A stretch of DNA of 46,054 nt from Paenibacillus sp. MZ04-78.2 (GCF_024213375.1 NZ_JANAVJ010000012.1:96221-142274); one strand, 5' to 3'. Shown: positions 26,247-36,619, counted from the first letter of the stretch. The notes: generated from the letters alone by a model not told the origin. Program-made: numbers and translations.

Positions 26247-28916
26247 TCATCCTCTCAGTTCGGCCAGCCGGGCCGACACTTTATCCCGTTTGTCCGCATA
26301 ATCGGCGAGCTTGGCTTTCTCCTCGTCGATGACTTTGGCCGGCGCTTTGGCAACGAAGCCTTGGTTGGCCAGCTTCTTCTCGATCCGGTCCACTTCGCCA
26401 TGCAGCGTAGCAAGCTCTTTTTCCAGACGCGCTATTTCTTGGGAAATGTCGATCAGCCCTGCAAGCGGCAAGAACAGCTCCGCCCCGGTTACGATGCCTG
26501 TCATCGCTTTGTCCGGCGTTGCGAGCTCAAGCTCGATGGAAAGCGCGGACGTGTTGCAGAAACGCCGCACGTATTCTTCGTTGCACTTCAGAATAGCCAG
26601 CGCCTCTTCGCCGGCTGGCTTCACGAGCAGCTCGACCTTTTTGCTCATTGGCACGTTCACTTCCGCACGAATATTGCGCACCGTCCGGATGATGTCCATC
26701 AGCAGCTCCATCTCGCGCACCGCGTCCGCCGCTTCAAAACGCGCCTCAAAGGTCGGCCAGGCCGCGAGCGTAATCGTCTCGCCTTCATGCGGCAGATGCT
26801 GCCAGATTTCCTCGCTGATAAACGGCATGAACGGGTGAATCAAGCGCTGCGTGCGATCCAGCACGTAGGCCAGAACGGATTTCGTCGTTTTCTTCGCCGC
26901 TTCGTCGCTGCCGTACAAGGACAGCTTGCTGAATTCGATGTACCAGTCGCACAGATCGTCCCAAATGAAATTGTACAACAGTCGTCCGGTTTCGCCGAAT
27001 TCATACGCATCGATCAGTCGGGTCACTTCGCGGACGGTTTCGTTCAAGCGGTGCAAAATCCAACGGTCAGCCGTACCGAGCTCGCCGCTCAGATTGATAT
27101 CCGACGCTTTGAAATCGCCCAGGTTCATCAGGACGAAGCGCGATGCGTTCCAAATTTTATTGGCAAAGTTACGCGCCTGCTCGACTTTTTCCCACCGGAA
27201 GCGGAGATCCTGTCCCGGCGTGGAGCCGGTCGAAATCATGAACCTCATGGCGTCGGCGCCGTACTTTTCGATCACTTCAAGCGGATCGACGCCGTTGCCG
27301 AGCGACTTGGACATTTTGCGCCCTTCCGCGTCGCGGACGAGCCCGTGAATGAGCACGTCTTTGAACGGAATTTGCTCCGTAAATTCGAGCCCGCTGAAAA
27401 TCATCCGCGCGACCCAGAAATAAATAATATCGTAGCCGGTTACGAGCAGACTGGTCGGATAATAACGCTTCAAATCTTCCGTCTGTTCCGGCCAGCCAAG
27501 CGTGGAGAACGGCCACAGCGCGGAGCTGAACCAGGTATCCAGCACGTCGTTGTCCTGAGTCAGATGCGAGCCGCCGCAATGCGGACATACGGTAGTGTCC
27601 TCGCGGGAGACGATGACTTCGCCGCAATCGCCGCAGTACCAAGCCGGAATCCGGTGTCCCCACCACAGCTGTCGGGAAATGCACCAGTCGCGTACGTTTT
27701 CGATCCAATGCAAATAAATTTTTTCGAAGCGGTCCGGTACGAAGTTCGCGCCTTGGCCCGACTTTTGCGCTTCGATTGCGCGCTCAGCGAGCGGCTTCAT
27801 TTTAACAAACCACTGCGTGGACAAATACGGCTCCACGACGGCGCCGCTGCGCTCGCTGTGGCCGACCTGATGCACGTGTTCCTCGATTTTGATCAGTACG
27901 CCGAGCTCCTTCATATCCGCCACAATCTGCTTGCGGCAGTCGAAGCGATCCATGCCCTGATACTTGCCGGCATTTTCGTTCATTTTGCCGGATTCGTCCA
28001 TCACAAGCACCTGCGGAAGATCGTGGCGTCTGCCCACCTCGAAGTCGTTCGGGTCGTGCGCCGGGGTAATTTTGACCGCGCCGCTGCCGAAATCCTTCTC
28101 GACATATTCGTCGCCGACGATCGGAATTTCGCGGCCGATGATCGGAAGCACAAGCGTTTTGCCAATCAGGTGCTTGTAGCGCTCATCCTTGGGATGGACC
28201 GCGACGGCCGTATCGCCGAGCATCGTCTCCGGACGGGTGGTCGCCACAACGATGAATTCATCGCTGTCCTTCACCGGATATTTCAAATGATACAGCGCGC
28301 CCTGCACCTCTTTGTATTCGACTTCGATGTCGGAAAGCGCCGTGCGGGCAGCCGGGTCCCAGTTGATGATATATTTGCCCCGGTAGATCAGCCCTTTTTC
28401 GTACAAGCGGACAAACACTTCGCGGACCGCCTTGGACAGCCCTTCGTCCAGCGTGAACCGTTCGCGGGAATAGTCGAGCGAGAAGCCCATTTTGGCCCAC
28501 TGCTCGCGGATCGTCCCGGCGTAATGCTCCTTCCACTCCCATACCTTTTCCAAAAACTTCTCGCGGCCGAGATCGTACCGCGTCACGCCTTCCTCGCGGA
28601 GCTTCTGCTCCACCTTCGTCTGCGTCGCGATGCCCGCATGGTCGGAGCCAGGCAGCCACAAGGCGTTGTAGCCCTGCATCCGTTTGGTCCGCGCCATAAT
28701 ATCCTGGAGCGTAAAATCGAGCGCATGACCGATATGCAGCATACCGGTAACGTTCGGCGGCGGGATAACCATCGTGTATGGCTTCGCATCCTGACGCTGC
28801 CCCGCTTTAAAGTATTGTCCCTTGAGCCAGTAGTCGTACCACTTTTTCTCGGCTTCCTTCGGATCGTAGGTTGTCGGCATAGCCATTTCCGGCGCCGCTT
28901 GTTTGGTTTCTTCCAT
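26247..28916 (-). CDS. valS: Valyl-tRNA synthetase
   Basis: It charges tRNA-Val. The 889-residue class Ia enzyme has [16 protein letters not shown] (HIGH at 61-64), a large editing domain, a zinc-ribbon-like CGDCGE...CPHCGG, and KMSKS at about residue 533 in [13 protein letters not shown]-terminal coiled-coil tRNA-binding arm is rich in Glu and Lys. ATG 28916 is chosen because TTGGAGG lies about 9 bases upstream; the open frame further upstream runs into the T-box leader. It is controlled by that leader. Confidence 0.97.
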   Translation of the reverse strand: MEETKQAAPEMAMPTTYDPKEAEKKWYDYWLKGQYFKAGQRQDAKPYTMVIPPPNVTGMLHIGHALDFTLQDIMARTKRMQGYNALWLPGSDHAGIATQTKVEQKLREEGVTRYDLGREKFLEKVWEWKEHYAGTIREQWAKMGFSLDYSRERFTLDEGLSKAVREVFVRLYEKGLIYRGKYIINWDPAARTALSDIEVEYKEVQGALYHLKYPVKDSDEFIVVATTRPETMLGDTAVAVHPKDERYKHLIGKTLVLPIIGREIPIVGDEYVEKDFGSGAVKITPAHDPNDFEVGRRHDLPQVLVMDESGKMNENAGKYQGMDRFDCRKQIVADMKELGVLIKIEEHVHQVGHSERSGAVVEPYLSTQWFVKMKPLAERAIEAQKSGQGANFVPDRFEKIYLHWIENVRDWCISRQLWWGHRIPAWYCGDCGEVIVSREDTTVCPHCGGSHLTQDNDVLDTWFSSALWPFSTLGWPEQTEDLKRYYPTSLLVTGYDIIYFWVARMIFSGLEFTEQIPFKDVLIHGLVRDAEGRKMSKSLGNGVDPLEVIEKYGADAMRFMISTGSTPGQDLRFRWEKVEQARNFANKIWNASRFVLMNLGDFKASDINLSGELGTADRWILHRLNETVREVTRLIDAYEFGETGRLLYNFIWDDLCDWYIEFSKLSLYGSDEAAKKTTKSVLAYVLDRTQRLIHPFMPFISEEIWQHLPHEGETITLAAWPTFEARFEAADAVREMELLMDIIRTVRNIRAEVNVPMSKKVELLVKPAGEEALAILKCNEEYVRRFCNTSALSIELELATPDKAMTGIVTGAELFLPLAGLIDISQEIARLEKELATLHGEVDRIEKKLANQGFVAKAPAKVIDEEKAKLADYADKRDKVSARLAELRG

Positions 28917-28974
28917 ACACTGCAACCTCCAAGTACACATCATTGTGGTTTGTTTTGAATTTTCAGGTTTACCG

Positions 28975-29281
28975 TACCATCGGAGAAATGGCGACAAACG
29001 AATAAAAGCCTTCCGCCGCAAAGGACGAAAGGCTCTCGCTTCCGTGGTACCACCTTTATTCCGCCCGTGCTCCGAGAAGCTGGAGGCTTCCCTTCATCCG
29101 TGCGGCACTTGAACAGATAACGGCTGTGACCGGCCGAATCTAGAGCTTCCGCTTTCAATTCGACAACTCCGGGGCGACTTCGACAGGTACGTCCTGCGGA
29201 ACCTTCCAGCTCTTGCCGGCTCCGCTCTCTGAAGGGTTCGCTGTCTACTATTCCCTTTCCGCGTTTTTGCTTGCATCTATG
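28975..29281 (-). ncRNA. T-box riboswitch leader of valS-folC-murC
   Basis: The leader, read leftward, contains the T-box core AAGGTGGTACCACGG (29056-29042). It ends in an intrinsic terminator, AGCCTTTC / GGAAGGCT plus TTTTATT (29034-29000). Upstream is a long stem I with an AGAGA motif near 29225. GTC/GTA triplets on the 3' side of stem I (around 29170-29195) are valine-codon candidates for the specifier, but I could not fix which one. Uncharged tRNA-Val would stabilise the antiterminator and raise valS expression. Confidence 0.9.
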
Positions 29282-29287
29282 CGTACT

Positions 29288-29316
29288 ATGATAAACAATA
29301 GTCAGGACAGAGTCAA
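29288..29316 (-). promoter_or_regulatory. Sigma-A promoter of the valS T-box transcript
   Basis: Read leftward: TTGACT (29316-29311), a 17-base spacer, TATCAT (29293-29288). Spacing is ideal and the start would fall at the beginning of the T-box leader. Confidence 0.8.
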
Positions 29317-29329
29317 TACAAGTATAACC

Positions 29330-29377
29330 AAAAACCCCCCCGGTCAAGCCTGTTTCAGCTCGGTCGAGGGGATTTTT
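29330..29377 (-). terminator. Terminator after spoVID
   Basis: Read leftward: AAAATCCCC-rich arm pairing with a GGGG-TTTTT arm, ending in GGGTTTTTGG, 14 bases past the spoVID stop. It insulates the valS promoter. Confidence 0.75.
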
Positions 29378-29390
29378 GTAAAAAAAAGCT

Positions 29391-30713
29391 TCATTTCGGG
29401 ATATACACGATCTGCCCTTCGGATACTTCATGGTCTCCGAGGCGGTTGTAAAGCGCGATTTCGCGAGGGTTCAGATCGTAGCGCTTAGCGATGGACTCCA
29501 GTGTCTCTTCCTTTTGCACGATGCACAGCCGGAGTCTTTTGAATCCATGCTCTTCGCCTTTGGAAGTAAGCAGCAGGTTTTTCCATTCCACCTTCTCCGC
29601 CATGGACTCCGACTCTTCCCCAAACGCTTCTTCCGGATCACGCTTTTCCTTTTTGGAAGAGTCGATGTTAAACAAGTTGGACAGCCCGAACGATTTGTAA
29701 AGCGGTGCGGGCGCCGTAGGCGGCTCGGGTGTTTTTTTGCTGCCGACGCCTACCTTCAGGTCTTTATCCGGCGCCGCGGTCGGGTGAAGATCACCGAAGG
29801 ATTGGGCGGTCGGGGCTTCTTTTGATTTTTGCGCTTCCTGCGGCTTGAAAGTCTCCGGACCTTTTGCCGTCTCTTGTACGGATAGCGGAGCTGGATTTAC
29901 ATTCGACATAGGCTGTGGCACATTCGGTGCAGGCTGGGGTACGTTCTGCTGGGCCGCCTGGAACATGTTCGGCGTTGGCTGCGGCACGTTTTGCTGTGCT
30001 GCCTGGAACATGTTCGGCGCAGGCTGCGGCACGTTTTGCTGGGCCGCTTGAAACACATTTGGCGCAGGCTGCGGTACGTTCTGCTGGGCCGCTTGAAGCA
30101 CATTCGGGGCAGGCTGCGGTACGCTCTGCGCCTGCGGCCCTGCAGGCAGCTTGCTCGTCGGCTCCACCTTCTCGCTTCGCAGCTCCCAAGATTCCGTTCC
30201 AGCCGAAGCTTGGTCCGCCGAATCGAAAAAGCCGGAAACGTCCCCGAATGCCTCATCCGTCGCCTCCGCAAGAGTAACCGTATGCGGGTCGCGAGCTTCG
30301 TGAACGAACACCACTTCGTTTTCCCGCCAAGCCTCCTGTTCCGCATCCGACACGAGCTCCAGACCGGCGAGCGACAGCACTCCCGTAATGTTCAAGCTGC
30401 GGGATGACAGCAGATCGACGTCAAAGTTTTCGATTTCAACGGCAATGTCCTCCATCCGTTGAACCCGGTTCATCGGCAGCGTAATCTCTACCGGTATCAG
30501 ATGCTCCAACGTCTGATCGCTGCGGCCCAACTCATCGATAAAGGTCCCGATCAAAAACAGATTGCCGCGAAGCAGGGCTTGGTCCCCTTGCGGAATGACC
30601 TGAATATGGGGAACAAGCTCCACTCCCTCCAAGTCTTGAATGCCGATCGCCCCTTCGGACAAATGCACGCGCTCGTAAATGTCGAAGCGTAATCCGTTAT
30701 GCTGCGTCGTCAA
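29391..30713 (-). CDS. spoVID: SpoVID-like spore-coat morphogenetic protein with C-terminal LysM
   Basis: SpoVID drives encasement of the forespore by coat proteins and binds SafA. The 440-residue protein has an N-terminal SpoVID domain (about 1-140, LRFDIYERVHLSEGAIGI) and an acidic linker. A 15-residue tandem repeat based on NVPQPAPNxFQAAQQ follows (about 194-265), then a second linker. A C-terminal LysM ends the protein (about 392-440; KEETLESIAKRYDLNPREI, GQIVYIP). The start is TTG 30713, with GGAGGGAGGA six bases upstream; ATG 30761 has no such site. Location between valS and hemL matches B. subtilis, although ysxE is missing. Confidence 0.88.
   Translation of the reverse strand: MTTQHNGLRFDIYERVHLSEGAIGIQDLEGVELVPHIQVIPQGDQALLRGNLFLIGTFIDELGRSDQTLEHLIPVEITLPMNRVQRMEDIAVEIENFDVDLLSSRSLNITGVLSLAGLELVSDAEQEAWRENEVVFVHEARDPHTVTLAEATDEAFGDVSGFFDSADQASAGTESWELRSEKVEPTSKLPAGPQAQSVPQPAPNVLQAAQQNVPQPAPNVFQAAQQNVPQPAPNMFQAAQQNVPQPTPNMFQAAQQNVPQPAPNVPQPMSNVNPAPLSVQETAKGPETFKPQEAQKSKEAPTAQSFGDLHPTAAPDKDLKVGVGSKKTPEPPTAPAPLYKSFGLSNLFNIDSSKKEKRDPEEAFGEESESMAEKVEWKNLLLTSKGEEHGFKRLRLCIVQKEETLESIAKRYDLNPREIALYNRLGDHEVSEGQIVYIPK
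29919..30131 (-). repeat. 45-bp coding tandem repeat inside spoVID
   Basis: Almost five copies of a 45-bp unit with starts at 29919, 29964, 30009, 30054 and 30099. Each encodes NVPQPAPN(V/M)(F/L)QAAQQ with few differences. Copy number is likely to vary between strains because the units are in frame and nearly identical. Confidence 0.9.
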
Positions 30714-30864
30714 TGTAAATCCTCCCTCCGTAATTCCTGCCTTTTCCACAGAATCCCGCATCGGCTCCGGCGAGTTCGAAATTCTGATATAACCATAAAA
30801 AGAAAGATGGCCCTATGCCTTCGTCTCTACAATTTATATGGCTTCAGGGGAAGGAGCATGACTA

Positions 30865-31737
30865 CTATTTTTTCAATCGCTCATTCAGCGCAGTAAAGTC
30901 CGGGGGCCACGGGGACCGCACTTCGATGCTTTCGCCGCTCCACGGATGGGGAAACGTCAGCCGCTTGCCGTGCAGCGCCTGTCTCTCCATGCCCTCGCGC
31001 CGTCCGCCGTACAGCGTGTCGCCGATCAGCGGATGCCCCAGATGGCTTAGATGAACGCGGATTTGATGCGTTCGTCCGGTTTCGAGCCGGAGCCGCACAA
31101 GCGTCGCGGAACGATAAGACTCCACGACCTCGTAATGGGTAACGGCCCGCTCGCCCCCGGGAGAGACGCGACGGCGCGTCGCGTGATGCCGGTCCCTGCC
31201 GATAGGCGCATCCACACGGCCGCGACCCGGCCGGAGACGCCCGTGTACCAGTGCCACATAGGTCCGCTCGACTTTTTTCTCCCGCATCGCTTCGTCCAAT
31301 CGGACCTGGGCCCATGGACACTTGGCCATCAGCACCGGGCCGGTCGTATCTTCGTCGAGCCGGTGAATGTGCCGGGGCCGGCATGACTGTCCCGTCGACT
31401 CCAGATGCCAGCCAACCGCATGGAGCAGCGTTCCGCCCTCCGATTCCCCGGTCGGATGCACCTTCATCCCGGCTGGCTTATCCGCCACGAGGCAAAAGTC
31501 GTCTTCGAACAGTACTTCTATCCCCGTCCATTCCGGCATATATTGCGGCGATTCCTCGGGGAACAGCCGCAGCAAAATACGGCGTCCCTGAATTTCGACG
31601 CCCGAGGTGCTCCGGAGCTTCTTCAGCGTCCGCTCGTCGATCGCATCCGGCAGAAATGCCTTTACTTCCTCTAAAGTCGAAGGCTCGGCGCTCGCCGTCC
31701 ATTCCAGCCACTGGCCTTTGCGACGCCATGCGGTCAT
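30865..31737 (-). CDS. RluA-family RNA pseudouridine synthase
   Basis: It isomerises uridine to pseudouridine in rRNA or tRNA; the target cannot be told. The 290-residue protein has an N-terminal S4-like portion and the catalytic motif HRLDEDTTG with its aspartate, where most members have HRLDxxTSG. RLETGRTHQIRVH and GHPLIGDTLYGG follow, all family signatures. ATG 31737 overlaps the stop of the small upstream gene as ATGA, and GAGAGG lies 8 bases before it. Confidence 0.93.
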   Translation of the reverse strand: MTAWRRKGQWLEWTASAEPSTLEEVKAFLPDAIDERTLKKLRSTSGVEIQGRRILLRLFPEESPQYMPEWTGIEVLFEDDFCLVADKPAGMKVHPTGESEGGTLLHAVGWHLESTGQSCRPRHIHRLDEDTTGPVLMAKCPWAQVRLDEAMREKKVERTYVALVHGRLRPGRGRVDAPIGRDRHHATRRRVSPGGERAVTHYEVVESYRSATLVRLRLETGRTHQIRVHLSHLGHPLIGDTLYGGRREGMERQALHGKRLTFPHPWSGESIEVRSPWPPDFTALNERLKK

Positions 31738-31901
31738 GGCAGCCGCCTCTCGGATTGGCCCGCTGCGGATGCCGCCCGCTTCTTCCGGCGTCCCCATTGC
31801 AGCCATGCCGTCAGAACAATTCCTGCAAACAAAATAAAAAACACGCCCGCCACAACGATCAATTCGAGCGTAGTACCGAACAGGCTGTATCGATTTAACA
31901 T
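31734..31901 (-). CDS. Small single-pass membrane protein coupled to the pseudouridine synthase
   Basis: The 55-residue protein starts MLNRYSLFGTTLELIVVAG. It has one membrane helix (about 12-34), then WGRRKKR, a positive cytoplasmic anchor, and a short polar tail. ATG 31901 is preceded by TTGGAGG at about 8 bases. Its TGA overlaps the next ATG, implying coupled translation. No family recognised. Confidence 0.65.
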   Translation of the reverse strand: MLNRYSLFGTTLELIVVAGVFFILFAGIVLTAWLQWGRRKKRAASAAGQSERRLP

Positions 31902-32017
31902 GAGCGCTTCCTCCAATGTATAGCTTATGGTCATTCTATCAATCCTTCACGGCGAACGCAAAGCGGCTACAATGCCAATTTCGCAGGATCTTCCAATCCA
32001 GCGAATGTTGTTATATC

Positions 32018-32050
32018 TTCTTTTCATATGTTCTTTTCATATGATAGAAT
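32018..32050 (+). promoter_or_regulatory. 13-bp tandem repeat and extended -10 upstream of the glycosidase-domain gene
   Basis: TTCTTTTCATATG occurs twice head to tail (32018-32030, 32031-32043). TGA-TAGAAT (32042-32050) directly follows and would serve as an extended -10. The upstream copy overlaps the weak -35 position. The repeat may be a regulator site. Nothing else was recognised between 31935 and 32100. Confidence 0.4.
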
Positions 32051-32118
32051 AGCATAGGAAAAAAACAAAAAAATTCGACACGAAATGCCTTAATTTACGC
32101 ATGGGAGAGGTTAAAACA

Positions 32119-33768
32119 TTGAGCAGTACTCTGCGAAAAATACGACAATGGAGCAGTTGGAAAAAAGTGCTGTTTTATTTCACGGTGCTGACTTTTTTGA
32201 CATCCAGCTTTTTATTTCTGACCCCGTCGGGAGGCACGATCAGGGAATGGCTCGCGGAAACGGTCATTACGACGCAGCACCGGAGCTGGGCATGGATTTT
32301 CGTCGGTGCGGAGCAGCGGGATTTGATGGTCAAGCGATTGCAGGACTTCAACGAGGAAGCCGCGCGGGAAAAGCAGAACAACAGCTTGATCAAAATTCGC
32401 AATCATCAGGCGAAAGCCCGTTCCATCGATGAGCTGATTAAGGTCGAAGATATTTCAGGAAAGTTTTGGGTGGGCAAAAAAATGTACGTCTTTGATCCCA
32501 AGACGATCCGTGTCATGACGCCTCCCAAGTCCGGAGAAGGTGAAAGAATCACCGCGATGGTCAAGCGGACAGGGGCCGTGGCCGGCGTCAATGGCGGCGG
32601 TTTCGACGATCCGGAAGGTCTCGGGAACGGCTTTGCGGCGTTCGGCGCCATTATCTCCGGGGGAGAGGTCATTTATACGGATCAGGAAGGCAGCATTCCG
32701 CAGCACATCGTCGGCTTTACGAAGGAAGGGATTCTCGTCATCGGAAAATACAATATTAACGAACTGCTCAAAATGGGCATATCGGACGCCGTCTCGTTCC
32801 ATCCGCGTCTGATCGCCAACGGCAAGCCGCTGATCACAAGCGGCGACGGCGGCTGGGGCCGCGGACCCCGAACGGTGGTCGGACAAAAAGCGGACGGCAC
32901 CGTCATATTCATCGTCATCGACGGACGGCAGGCGCATAGCGTAGGCGCGACGCTTAAGGAAGTGCAGGACCTTTTGCTGGAAGAAGGCTGCATCAATGCA
33001 GGCAACCTGGACGGAGGCGCTTCGTCCGAGCTCGTTGTCGACGGGGAGCTCCTTACCAAGCCATCGAGCCGTTACGGCGAGCGCAGATTGCCTAACGCAT
33101 TCCTCGTCTACGACGATCCGACGTCGGTGCAAGCGGACCGCGTCTGGGACGGCATCGACAAGATCGATGCGGGCGGCTCTTACGACCACCCCGACTTCCT
33201 GCGCGAGCAGGCTGAAAAGCGGGGCAAGCAGCAGCAAAATCTGACACCGGCTATCAAGGCGGATACGGAAAAGACAAAGACGAAAACCGAAACAAGACCG
33301 GAAACAAACAAGCCTTCTGCAAATAAATCGGAAACGAACGAAAAGAGCAAGACAAGTACGGAAAAAGGCGAGAGCGCGAAACCCGGCGGCAATGCAACCA
33401 AGGAGCCGAGTACCAAAAAGCCCGGTGTTACCGGCACAGGAAGCAACGGGTCAGGTGCGGAAACGGCAGATCCAGACAAACCGTCCGGTGGACAGGGTAA
33501 TACGGCGCCGACGGGCACAGGCAACGGGTCGGCAACGCCGAACGACGGCGCTTCCGGCCAAAGCGGAACCGGTAATGGGTCGTCGTCGGGAGGAAGCAGG
33601 AACGGTTCTACGGGGACCGGAAGTGGCACACCGGCCAAGACGACCGAGAAATCGGCTGAGACGAATGCGCCGGCTGCAACGCCGACGCCAACCCGCCAGC
33701 AATATCAAACGCAAACGCCGGACCAATCGGGTTCGGGTACAACTGAACCGCCGGCCAAAACGCCATGA
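32119..33768 (+). CDS. Membrane-anchored phosphodiester glycosidase-family (NAGPA domain) protein
   Basis: The 549-residue protein has an N-terminal membrane anchor (about 17-37). A helical segment precedes the NAGPA/DUF2233 domain (about 105-335), with GVNGGGFDD, RTVVGQKADGT and NLDGGASSEL, the last being the family's core motif. A roughly 180-residue tail is low-complexity, first Lys/Thr/Glu-rich, then Gly/Ser/Thr/Asn-rich. Family members cleave or bind sugar-phosphodiester links in exopolysaccharide or wall polymers; the substrate here is unknown. TTG 32119 is chosen because GAGAGG lies seven bases upstream; ATG 32101 lacks a site. It is divergent from the RluA pair and convergent with hemL, inside an otherwise conserved block. 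Confidence 0.85.
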   Translation: MSSTLRKIRQWSSWKKVLFYFTVLTFLTSSFLFLTPSGGTIREWLAETVITTQHRSWAWIFVGAEQRDLMVKRLQDFNEEAAREKQNNSLIKIRNHQAKARSIDELIKVEDISGKFWVGKKMYVFDPKTIRVMTPPKSGEGERITAMVKRTGAVAGVNGGGFDDPEGLGNGFAAFGAIISGGEVIYTDQEGSIPQHIVGFTKEGILVIGKYNINELLKMGISDAVSFHPRLIANGKPLITSGDGGWGRGPRTVVGQKADGTVIFIVIDGRQAHSVGATLKEVQDLLLEEGCINAGNLDGGASSELVVDGELLTKPSSRYGERRLPNAFLVYDDPTSVQADRVWDGIDKIDAGGSYDHPDFLREQAEKRGKQQQNLTPAIKADTEKTKTKTETRPETNKPSANKSETNEKSKTSTEKGESAKPGGNATKEPSTKKPGVTGTGSNGSGAETADPDKPSGGQGNTAPTGTGNGSATPNDGASGQSGTGNGSSSGGSRNGSTGTGSGTPAKTTEKSAETNAPAATPTPTRQQYQTQTPDQSGSGTTEPPAKTP

Positions 33769-33798
33769 TCGTTTACAAAAATCTGTAGCAACATAACA

Positions 33799-33849
33799 AA
33801 CGGACGGCACGTTCCCCTCCTTCGGGAGTGGACGTGCCGTCCGTTTTTA
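33799..33849. terminator. Strong bidirectional terminator between glycosidase-domain gene and hemL
   Basis: A 14-bp perfect stem (AACGGACGGCACGT and its complement) with an inner TCCC/GGGA stem, then TTTTTATATT rightward and TTTGTTATGTT leftward. It serves both convergent genes. Confidence 0.9.
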
Positions 33850-33851
33850 TA

Positions 33852-35153
33852 TTATAACTGCTTGAGCGCTTGGTAATGCGCCTCAATCGTCGTCTCGATA
33901 TCTTCGTCGGAGTGCGCCGCGGAAACGAACATGCCTTCGAACTGGGAAGGCGGAATGCTGACGCCGTAGTCGAGCAACAAGCCAAAATACCGGTTGAACT
34001 TGCTCAAATCCGATTGTTTGGCAGTTTCGTAATTGGTCACCTGTTGATCGGTAAAGAACGGGCAAACCATAGAACCGATCCGGTTGATCGTGATCGGAAC
34101 GCCCAGCTCCCGGGCATTTTGAAGCATTCCTGCTTCCAGACGGGCGGACTTGCGTTCCAGCTCTTCATAAACGCCGGGTGCTCCCAGCAGCTTAAGCGTC
34201 GTATACCCCGCAGCCATCGCCAACGGATTCCCGGATAACGTTCCAGCCTGATAAATCGGGCCTGACGGGGCAATCCGCTCCATAATCTCCCGTCTGCCTC
34301 CGTATGCCCCAACCGGCAGCCCCCCACCGATCACTTTACCCAGACAGGTAAGATCCGGCGTAATGCCAAACCGTCCTTGCGCACTGTTCAAGCCTACGCG
34401 GAAGCCGGTCATGACCTCGTCAAAGATCAGCAAACTGCCGTAGGAAGACGTGGTCTCCCGCAATCCTTCCAAGAAACCGGGAAGCGGCGGCACGACGCCC
34501 ATATTTCCGGCGACCGGCTCCACAATAACGGCGGCAATGTCTTCGCCGAAATGTTCAAAAGCCGTACGTACCGAATCCAGATCGTTGTATGGCACCGTAA
34601 TCGTGTTGGCCGCTACGCTTTCAGGTACGCCAGGGCTATCCGGCAGTCCAAGGGTGGCAACCCCGGAACCCGCTTTGATCAGCAGCGAGTCGGCATGACC
34701 GTGGTAACATCCTTCGAATTTCAGAATTTTACTCCTTCCGGTATAGCCACGTGCAAGCCTGAGCGCGCTCATCGTTGCTTCCGTCCCGGAGCTGACCATC
34801 CGCACCAGCTCGATGGATGGCATTCTTTCGATCACCAGCTTCGCCATCTCGGTTTCCAGCTCCGTCGGTGCGCCGAAGCTCGTACCGAGCTCCGCGGTCC
34901 GTTTTATCGCTTCGACGACCTCCGGGTGGGCATGTCCCATAATGAGCGGGCCCCATGAGCCAATGTAATCGATAAATTCGTTGCCGTCGATATCAAAGAC
35001 GTGCGAGCCGCTCCCTTTATGCATATACAAAGGCGTCAATCCAACCGATTTAAACGCGCGAACCGGACTGTTGACCCCGCCCGGAATGACTTGCTTCGCT
35101 TCCTCGAACGCCCGCGCCGAACGCGCATCGGAACGTTTTCGCTGATCGTTCAT
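33852..35153 (-). CDS. hemL: Glutamate-1-semialdehyde 2,1-aminomutase
   Basis: It converts glutamate-1-semialdehyde to 5-aminolevulinate. The 433-residue PLP enzyme has [37 protein letters not shown] and the PLP lysine in [20 protein letters not shown] 35153 is chosen because AGGAG lies 8 bases before it; the in-frame GTG 35162 is too close. It follows hemY by 16 bases, so here it belongs to the hemE-hemH-hemY unit, not to the hemA unit as in B. subtilis. Confidence 0.95.
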   Translation of the reverse strand: MNDQRKRSDARSARAFEEAKQVIPGGVNSPVRAFKSVGLTPLYMHKGSGSHVFDIDGNEFIDYIGSWGPLIMGHAHPEVVEAIKRTAELGTSFGAPTELETEMAKLVIERMPSIELVRMVSSGTEATMSALRLARGYTGRSKILKFEGCYHGHADSLLIKAGSGVATLGLPDSPGVPESVAANTITVPYNDLDSVRTAFEHFGEDIAAVIVEPVAGNMGVVPPLPGFLEGLRETTSSYGSLLIFDEVMTGFRVGLNSAQGRFGITPDLTCLGKVIGGGLPVGAYGGRREIMERIAPSGPIYQAGTLSGNPLAMAAGYTTLKLLGAPGVYEELERKSARLEAGMLQNARELGVPITINRIGSMVCPFFTDQQVTNYETAKQSDLSKFNRYFGLLLDYGVSIPPSQFEGMFVSAAHSDEDIETTIEAHYQALKQL

Positions 35154-35169
35154 CCATTCCACTCCTAAC

Positions 35170-36615
35170 CTATTTTGAGGATAACTGCAGCCGCTCCGTC
35201 ATTTCCTTGGCCGCTTCCTTGCCTTGACGAATGCAGTCCGGCAGTCCGACGCCATGAAACGCGCCTCCGGTAATCAGCACGCCCGGCATTTTGTCCGCCA
35301 AACGCTGCCGTACTCCGCGAACAAGGTCCAGATGACCTACCGGATACTGAGGCATGGAATGCATCAGCTTCGTCATTTCCGTAAACAAAGGCTCCGCCGA
35401 AATCCCCATAACTTCCTTCAAATCGTGCCGCACCGCACGGATGATCTCATCCTCCGACATGTGCTGCCAACGTTCGTCGCCGGAACGTCCGATATAGCAG
35501 CGCAGCAGCACTTTGCCGCTCGGCGCGGTGTGCAGCCACTTTTTGGACGTCCACGTACATGCGGTAATGAATCGCCCTTCCCGTCTCGGGACGAGGAAGC
35601 CCGAACCGTCGAGCTCGCGCCCGAGCTCTTTCTCGTCAAAAGCGAGAATTACGTTGGCGACCGACACGTACTCGATCCGGTCCAGCTCCTTGACCTCCGG
35701 GACCGACGAGCCGAGCAGCTTGGAGATGCCGTGAGCCGGCAGCGCGACGATAACCCCGTCCGCTTCCTCTACCGAATCGTCTTCGCTGATGACACGGTAT
35801 CCGTCGTCGGTCCGCTCGATCCGGGCCACTTCGCACTGCTTGACGAACCGTACGTTGTCGAGCGCATCGATTAAGCCGTGAACGATCGTTTCAAGCCCTT
35901 CCTTATAGGAAAGAAACATCGTGTTGCGCGCCACCTCGGGAAGCGTACGGCTTTCTTCGCCGCCTGTCTTGCGGTTCTTCATCATACCGAGGATCAAGCT
36001 GCGATGCTTCTGCTCAATCGCATGAAATTGCGGGAAGGTCGCCCGCAAGCTCAAATTGTACGTATTGCCGGCATAAATGCCCGCCAGCAGCGGCTCGGCA
36101 ATCTGACCGAGCACTTCCACACCCAGCCTGCGCTCCAGGAAATGCCCCAGCGATTCGTCCTCGGGCGATGTCCGTTTCGGCAGCACTAAATCCATCGCAG
36201 CCCTGAGCTTGCCTCCCAACGACAACAATCCCGTACGCATGAACGGTCCCATTTGGGTCGGTATGCCGAGCATCAGGCCGGGAGGCATCCGGTGCAGCTT
36301 GCCACCGGACAAAATATACGTTTTCCGGGAGTCCGGGTTCATGCCGGTCAATTGATCCTCCAAACCTAATTCGCGGGTCAGCTCGACCATCGGAAGCTTG
36401 CGGGCCAGAAACGAATCCGGCCCCTTCTCAATGACGAATCCGTCGCGCTTAAGCGTTTGAATTTTGCCTCCGAACGAATCGCCCTTTTCCATGATGGTAA
36501 TTTTCAACGGTGCAGCGGATGTCCCGATGCTTTGCTTTAAATAAAAAGCGGCGCTCAAGCCCGTGATCCCGCTGCCAATAATAACCACATGCTTCGGACT
36601 TCGGTTCTCCTCCAT
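35170..36615 (-). CDS. hemY: Protoporphyrinogen/coproporphyrinogen oxidase HemY (CgoX)
   Basis: In Bacillota this FAD enzyme oxidises coproporphyrinogen III to coproporphyrin III. The 481-residue protein has the FAD-binding [16 protein letters not shown] near residue 8, [21 protein letters not shown] and a C-terminal [17 protein letters not shown]. The start is ATG 36615, five bases past the hemH stop, with AGAGGG inside the end of hemH. Upstream in-frame codons overlap hemH and are rejected. Confidence 0.93.
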   Translation of the reverse strand: MEENRSPKHVVIIGSGITGLSAAFYLKQSIGTSAAPLKITIMEKGDSFGGKIQTLKRDGFVIEKGPDSFLARKLPMVELTRELGLEDQLTGMNPDSRKTYILSGGKLHRMPPGLMLGIPTQMGPFMRTGLLSLGGKLRAAMDLVLPKRTSPEDESLGHFLERRLGVEVLGQIAEPLLAGIYAGNTYNLSLRATFPQFHAIEQKHRSLILGMMKNRKTGGEESRTLPEVARNTMFLSYKEGLETIVHGLIDALDNVRFVKQCEVARIERTDDGYRVISEDDSVEEADGVIVALPAHGISKLLGSSVPEVKELDRIEYVSVANVILAFDEKELGRELDGSGFLVPRREGRFITACTWTSKKWLHTAPSGKVLLRCYIGRSGDERWQHMSEDEIIRAVRHDLKEVMGISAEPLFTEMTKLMHSMPQYPVGHLDLVRGVRQRLADKMPGVLITGGAFHGVGLPDCIRQGKEAAKEMTERLQLSSK

Positions 36616-36619
36616 CGTA

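Noticed and set aside
26361..28958. Long open frame (865 codons) on the + strand opposite valS
   Set aside because: It is the antisense of a GC-rich, strongly biased coding gene; no family motif, no ribosome-binding site, and it crosses into the valS leader.
29919..30131. Possible CRISPR array
   Set aside because: Units are contiguous, in frame and without unique spacers; this is a protein-coding tandem repeat.
30780..30880. Sigma-E promoter for spoVID (CCATATA ... CATAGGGC)
   Set aside because: The spacer would be 17 bases, too long for sigma-E, and the -10 fits poorly.
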